Shown here in pieces: positions 58,819 through 64,000 of a stretch of 64,000 nt of DNA (position 1 is its first letter; each line of letters begins with the position of its first letter). Position numbers and translations under genes: made by a program. The DNA is taken from assembly GCF_028389875.1 (NCBI RefSeq), contig NW_026907680.1, positions 124,001 to 188,000 on the forward strand. Reading direction: 5' to 3'. Source of the DNA: Rhea pennata (taxonomy: Eukaryota > Chordata > Aves > Rheiformes > Rheidae). The notes under the pieces were generated by a model. It made no database searches. It worked only from the letters and a program-made list of their open reading frames with translations, and had not been told where the DNA came from.

Positions 58819-59534
58819 CATCACCAAATCACTGAATCAACGCATTGCTGAAGTTGGAAAGCACCCCTGGAGAACATCTGCCTCCACCCTCTTTTCTTTT
58901 ATACCTGGAGGTATACCTGGAGCATGCTGACTGAGACCGTGTCCAGTTGGGTTTTGAGCAGCAACAAGGATGGAGACTCATAGTCCTGCTGAGCAACTTG
59001 GTCCAGTCTTCCATCGCTCTTGCAGCAGAAAATCTTCTCTTACATTTCAATGGAATTTCTTGTATTTCTACATGTGCCTGTTGCCTCCCATCCTGCCACT
59101 GGCTGTCACAGAAGAATCTGTCTCTGTCTTCTTTATGCCATGTCCCCATCAGCTACTTCTGTACATTCAAATTGCCCTGAGCCTTCTCCCCTTACACACT
59201 GAACAGGCCCAGCTATCTCTGTCTCTCCTCATACAGGAGATGCTCCAGGCCCTTAGTCTTCTTTGTGGTTGGACTCACTCCAGTAGGTCCATGTTTCTCT
59301 TGTGCTGGTGGACAAAGCTCTCCAGGTGCGGCCTCACCAGTGCTGAGCAGAGGGGAAGGATCACCTGCCTCCACCTGCTGGCAATGCTCTTCCTGATGCA
59401 GCCCAGGATACCATGGCTGCTCTTTGCCACCAGAGCACATTGCTGGTTCATGGTCAGCTTGGTGCCCACCACAGCCCCCAGGTCCTTCTCTGAAAAGCTC
59501 CTTTCCAGCACAGCCAGGTATCAGCACCCCTCCC
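58819..59534 (-). mobile_element. CR1 LINE 3' fragment, copy R
   Basis: Mirror of L 8,500-9,215; same truncation and frames. Confidence 0.9.
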
Positions 59535-60764
59535 TGGTTACGCACCAAGTCCCTGCTTCATCAGGACATTGTTGAAGAAGCAATGGGAGACAGCGTGGAG
59601 CCCTTCTGGAGGCAGCTGCACAACACCTGCTGCTCTCCTCTCCTGCACTGAGCTTGCCAACACCCCTGCTGCCTCCCCAGGCTGGTTGCTCCCTCCCAGG
59701 CACTAACAGCAGCTTTGTGGCCACTGGTGGCCTCTCAGGTCTTGAGGCCCAAGTGAGCTCACTAGCAGAAGCAGCAGCAAGCTTCCTCCTCCTGGCTTCC
59801 AGGTGGGTGGGCTTGGAATCACCTCCCTGTCAGCACTGACACCATTTTCCTGCCGCGACGCTCCCGGATGCAAGGCACAAGTGCCCTCACACTCAGCATC
59901 AAAGCCTTGTGCCTGCCAGTGGCCATGCTGGGCTGCACTACAGGGTTTTCCAGTGCAGGAGGACTGAAGTAGGGGACACAGAACAGATCCAGGAGCAATG
60001 TGCTCAGTGCTAAGAGAACGTTGAAAACGCTACATGGCTGTAGCAGGAAGAGAATGGAAGGGAGCAGAGGGACTGCTTTGGCTAAAAGGCAGCACCTGAC
60101 TTGAGCAAGACCATACGTGTGCTTCCATACAAAATACTTAGGCAGCTCCATCAAGCTGCAGAAGAAAGGTTAGCCAGTTGGTTACTCGCACGAGAAGGAA
60201 CATGGACTTTACGGTGCCAGACAAGCTCCGTATCCCTGCAGGCTTGTTAGAGGGAAGTGCCATGTGCCTGGCAGTTTTTGAAACCCCTTGGAGTTTAGAT
60301 TCAGCCTGCGGCAAGGATTTCTCACAGCCAGACCACTTAGTGGGAAACCATTACCGTGCTGTGTAAAGCAAATATTTTTCACCAGCATTGCATTGTATTT
60401 TGTGCCGGTCACATCCTTTCTGCTCAGAATATCACAATGCCTCTGTATTGCCCTGGAAAGTGGCATTTGCTGAAGATCCTTCAGTAGATGCATGGAGGCC
60501 AACACATGTACTTCCAACTTCACCTGCACCTGGGAGAGGGGGAAAAAAAAACCCAGTGTTAGTTTTTCAGCACACACAGCCCAAAACGTTTGTGGAAATA
60601 AATAGTACATGGGAGTGGATGGTGCAAAAATGTAGAGAGATGTAAAGCCCTCAGAGGAACTCAAAATGAAAGGGGCCCACACAGAGGAAGACATTTGATT
60701 TTTTGTGTTTGATTATCACTCAACGGGCTCTTGAAAGAGAGTGAAGGAAATTCCACTGGATATC

Positions 60765-61074
60765 CCCATCAAAGGGATGGGGCCGAACTCTTTTCACTAG
60801 TGCCACGCAACAGGACAAGAGGCAACGGGCACAAACTGAACCAGTGGAAGCTCCGCCTCAATATGAGGAGGAATTTCTTTCCTGTGAGAGTGACCGAGCA
60901 CTGGCAGAGGTTTCCCAGAGACATTGTAGAGTCTCCTCCTCTGGAGAGACTCAGACCCTGCCCGGATGCAACCCTGTCTAACATGGTCGAGGTGACCCTG
61001 CCTGAGCAGGGAGGTAGGACTAGATGATCCCCTGAGGTCCCTTCCAACCTTACCCATTCTGTGATTCTGTGATA
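60765..61074 (+). mobile_element. CR1 LINE 3' fragment, copy R
   Basis: Mirror of L 6,963-7,269, reading LRLNMRRNFFPVRVTEHW and ending gatgatcccctgaggtccct. Absent from D. Confidence 0.9.
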
Positions 61075-64000
61075 TGCCCCACACGTTTTCAGAAAACCCA
61101 CCGACCATATCTACTTACACCACTGCCAAACCTGGACTCCTGCAGGTTGGACTCCTGTCTCCAAGCGTCCCATCTTCCTTCACAGCTCAGAAAGGCAGTT
61201 TTATGGAGGACAAATCTTTTAGCCGCTTTCTGCTGAGCCTTCTCGATGGAGATGTATATGCATACACAAACACACACACGGGTACCACTTGCCCTGTCGA
61301 AACTTCCTTTTTTTCCAGGGAAACTCCTCTACAGGACTATGTAAACCAACCAAGAAGACCCTCAGTGTCTTCCTGCATCGAGCACAATCAGATAAAGTCT
61401 CAGAAGCCAATAAATGACATTGTTGCCAGTCAGCACGGGATGACATTCAAAAATGCTAGTGTTAGGCAATAGGTTTGTGGACACGCCAGCAAATGTTGAA
61501 AGCTATAGAGAAACAAATCACAGTGCTGGGTGAGGAAAAGATCCTGGAGCAAAAAGGACCTCTCTGATGAGCTCCGTGCTTTGAAATAGGTCCTGTCACA
61601 AAGCAGGGACTGCAGAGGAACCAGTTTGCCCTCCTCCTCCGCCCATCCCTTTCCTTTGTCAGAGCCTGGGAAGCACACTGCATACACGAGTGGAAGGCCC
61701 ACATCTCCAGTGGATCTGAGGAGCTTTCCTTCTCTGACAATACCTATGCAGACTCTTCCTGGGCCCTTCTGCGAATGGAGCCATTAGGAGCCACAGTCAT
61801 CTCAGTGTGGCCGGGGACACTGGTGGGGAGTTCTTGTTTTCTTCTTGAAATTGTATGAGTAAAGAGAAAAGCAAGAACTCAGTCCCTTCAGGAGAGCTCC
61901 TGCTGAAGGTGGCAGCCCAGCATGCCAAGAGGCCCACTTGTGTTCTGAGGCCGTACTTGAAGACCAGGCTGAGAAAATTGTGGGCTTTACCTGAGGACTT
62001 TGGCTCCCCAGTATGGCTTAAGGCCTTTGTGATGAGGAGTTCCCGCACCCTTTTCTGATCCAAATCATGCTCCCATACGGGCAGCTGACTCTCTGCTGTG
62101 ACAAACGTGGTCTGGAGGAAAAAGCCAGCCCAAGATGTCTTTCTGCCTTGCTTGCTTCTGGTAGGGATCAATCTTTTCAAACAAACCAAAACCAGAACCT
62201 CTCATTCCTCTCCATGTTATAGGCTCCCCAAATAAGAGCTACAGAAGGACCAAAGCACAGGGAATGGCTGGGCAATAAAGTGCCAGAGGGTATTTGCTGC
62301 AGGAGGAGTAAGGCCTCTTGGGGAGTAAATGACCACATCTGAACTTTGCATGCACCGGGGCAGGCTGTGAGCTAACAGCTCTTGGTCAGGAAGGAGAGGC
62401 AAGAGAGAGGTCGCTGAAAGCCGCATCTCCTTGCCCTGCGGAGGTGAGAAGAAGCCCAGCAGAAGTGCTTTGAAGAGGAAGAGAGAAGCCAAGCAAGGAG
62501 CCGCATCTGGCCCTGTCACACATTGACGGTGTGCTTTCAGCCCAAGGTGGGGGTGCGCTTCTGGAAGGACCAAGCGGACAAAGGCTTTGTGTCTCCTGCC
62601 TCTGGCTGAGGAAGCTCCCAGGCCCCAGGCTGCTGGAAGAAGACCCTGTTGGGGCAATCAGTGCATTTTTGGCTGTTCTGCACCTACTTGCTGCTGTTCC
62701 AGCCTGTGCTAGAAAGACTGTGCTGAAGCACCAGCAGCTCTCGGAACACTGGCCTCAAGCACTTAGTGAGCTGCAGTTTGCAAGCAGAACCTCCGTGTAC
62801 TTGCTGCTGCTCCAGCCTTTGCAAGAGAGGCCTAGGCTGGAGTAACATCTCGTTGGAATCGGACTCTCTCCTAAGCCAGAGGTCTGTCTGCAGAGAAGGC
62901 AGTGCCTGGCCTGGCCCTGGGGCCTGTGGGGCAGAGGCTCTGCGGGCTGGCAGAGGCCATGTGGGGTTTTCTGGGAGGAAAACATCTGCACTGGAGGAGA
63001 AGAGAGCTAAATTCCCTAATTCTCCCTCCCACCGCACTTCTGTTCTGCCTTCCTCCCCTTCTCGCACCATGGCTCCACCGCCTGCAGCTTTTCCTGCCAG
63101 CACCAAATGCCCTCTCCCATGTCTATTGCCTGCCTTAGCCAACACACACCAGCCCACTTCTGGGGCACTTGGCTGTGCCCCAGAGAGCCCTCCCGGCAGC
63201 AGGGCACTGCCTTGGGGCACCCACCTCTTGGCAGGTGCCAAAAAGCAGCTGCCACAAAGGCTCCTGGGGCCAGCAGAGCTGCTGCTGCTGCTGCTGCTGT
63301 GCGTGGGCAGAGCAGGGGCAAAAGCACTTTGTGAGCTTCCCCACAGACCTGCTGACCCCTCAGCAGCCTCCCCAGTCTCCAGCTCTTCTCCAGCCTTGGC
63401 ACCTCCTTTTCCCTTCCCCCAAAACAACAGCGTGGAACAGAAAGCCAACACTCAGGAAACCTCCTTCCCTGTGGAGTGGTCCCTGCCTTGACTTTCCTCC
63501 GGGCAAGCTCCTGGGGCTGAGCAGCAGCTCTGAGCAGCCTTGCCCCACACAGCCTCTGATCTGGGACAGCAAGATCCTGCCCTTCTGTGGGCTGCTACTT
63601 CCCACTATGGCTTCTCCACGCATCGCTGCAGGCAGTTGCCCAGGCGGGCTGAGTGCTGACCAAGGCAGGTGGCAGAGGCATGGCCCTGGGCACCCTGACC
63701 TCCCAGGACACTGCTCTCAGCCACAGCCCTGGGCACACCTGGCTGCACGCACGCCCTGCTCGCACAGCCCTGCCGCCCTCCCCGGCAGAAGGGAGCCATG
63801 CCGCCCTGTCCCTCGGACACTGTGGCAGCAAGTCCCTGCCCTAAAGCACCAGCTGCTCCACCGAGAGAGCTCTCCGGAAAGATGGCCTCAACCATCGCCT
63901 GCGCGAGGTCTCCAGGACCCCGCGAGCAGCTCAGCAGCACTGCCCTGCAGCCAGAGACTTCCCACTGGAAGGGCTCTGCCCATTTCTGCCAGAAGGAGCT
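61075..64000. other. R arm, no gene recognised
   Basis: Mirror of L 4,036-6,960. No exon or mobile element beyond those listed. Confidence 0.4.

Larger units (their letters stand above)
52435..64000 (-). repeat. Right arm (R) of the inverted repeat
   Basis: Reverse complement of L 4,036-15,575. The coordinate sum drifts from 68,010 (inner end) to 68,046 (12.5-13.7 kb of L) to 68,034 beyond the CTG/minisatellite block, showing small indels. Continues past the window edge. Confidence 0.9.

Overview
The window is vertebrate, almost certainly avian, nuclear DNA. The evidence is several CR1 (chicken repeat 1) retrotransposon 3' ends, a solo-LTR-like insertion, GC-rich microchromosome-like stretches, and a complete split TMEM209 gene. 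I cannot resolve the order of bird. Nearly all long open frames outside the exons named here are by-products of GC-rich or repetitive DNA.

Layout. (1) 16-2,799 (-): start and several exons of a CCDC81-like gene (HU-type DNA-binding-fold family), running off the left edge, with a CpG-rich region just upstream. (2) About 4,036-15,575: left arm (L) of a large inverted repeat. (3) 15,576-17,493: unique DNA without a recognised gene. (4) 17,539-22,071 (-): an exon-by-exon recognisable CAX-type Ca2+/H+ exchanger that has decayed: an in-frame TAG, a destroyed splice donor, and no second half. (5) 22,235-37,560 (-): TMEM209, apparently intact, 14 coding exons and 560 aa, with a tandemly duplicated CpG-island promoter and first exon. 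(6) About 38,577-51,716: a direct diverged copy (D) of the L block, the first unit of a tandem of about 13.1 kb period. (7) 51,717-52,434: start of the next direct unit. (8) About 52,435 to the right edge: right arm (R), the inverted partner of L, with mirrored coordinates summing to about 68,010-68,046.

Each copy (L, D, R) carries a CCDC81-like exon series, a 60-bp-period minisatellite, a CpG-island promoter with a ZNF143-like motif, and a two-exon CARD gene whose 57-bp phase-1 linker exon plus terminal CARD exon match the 3' end of ASC/PYCARD. No pyrin-domain exon is visible. The first in-frame ATG in L would give an 89-aa CARD-only protein. D carries a 4-bp linker deletion and R a CGA-to-TGA stop, so only L stays open.

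Presence/absence of insertions orders the duplications. L and R share an LTR insertion and a CR1 insertion that D lacks at clean empty sites, so D split off first and L/R are a later inverted duplication (or palindrome) flanking the TMEM209-CAX segment. Only TMEM209 can be called a fully intact gene with high confidence.
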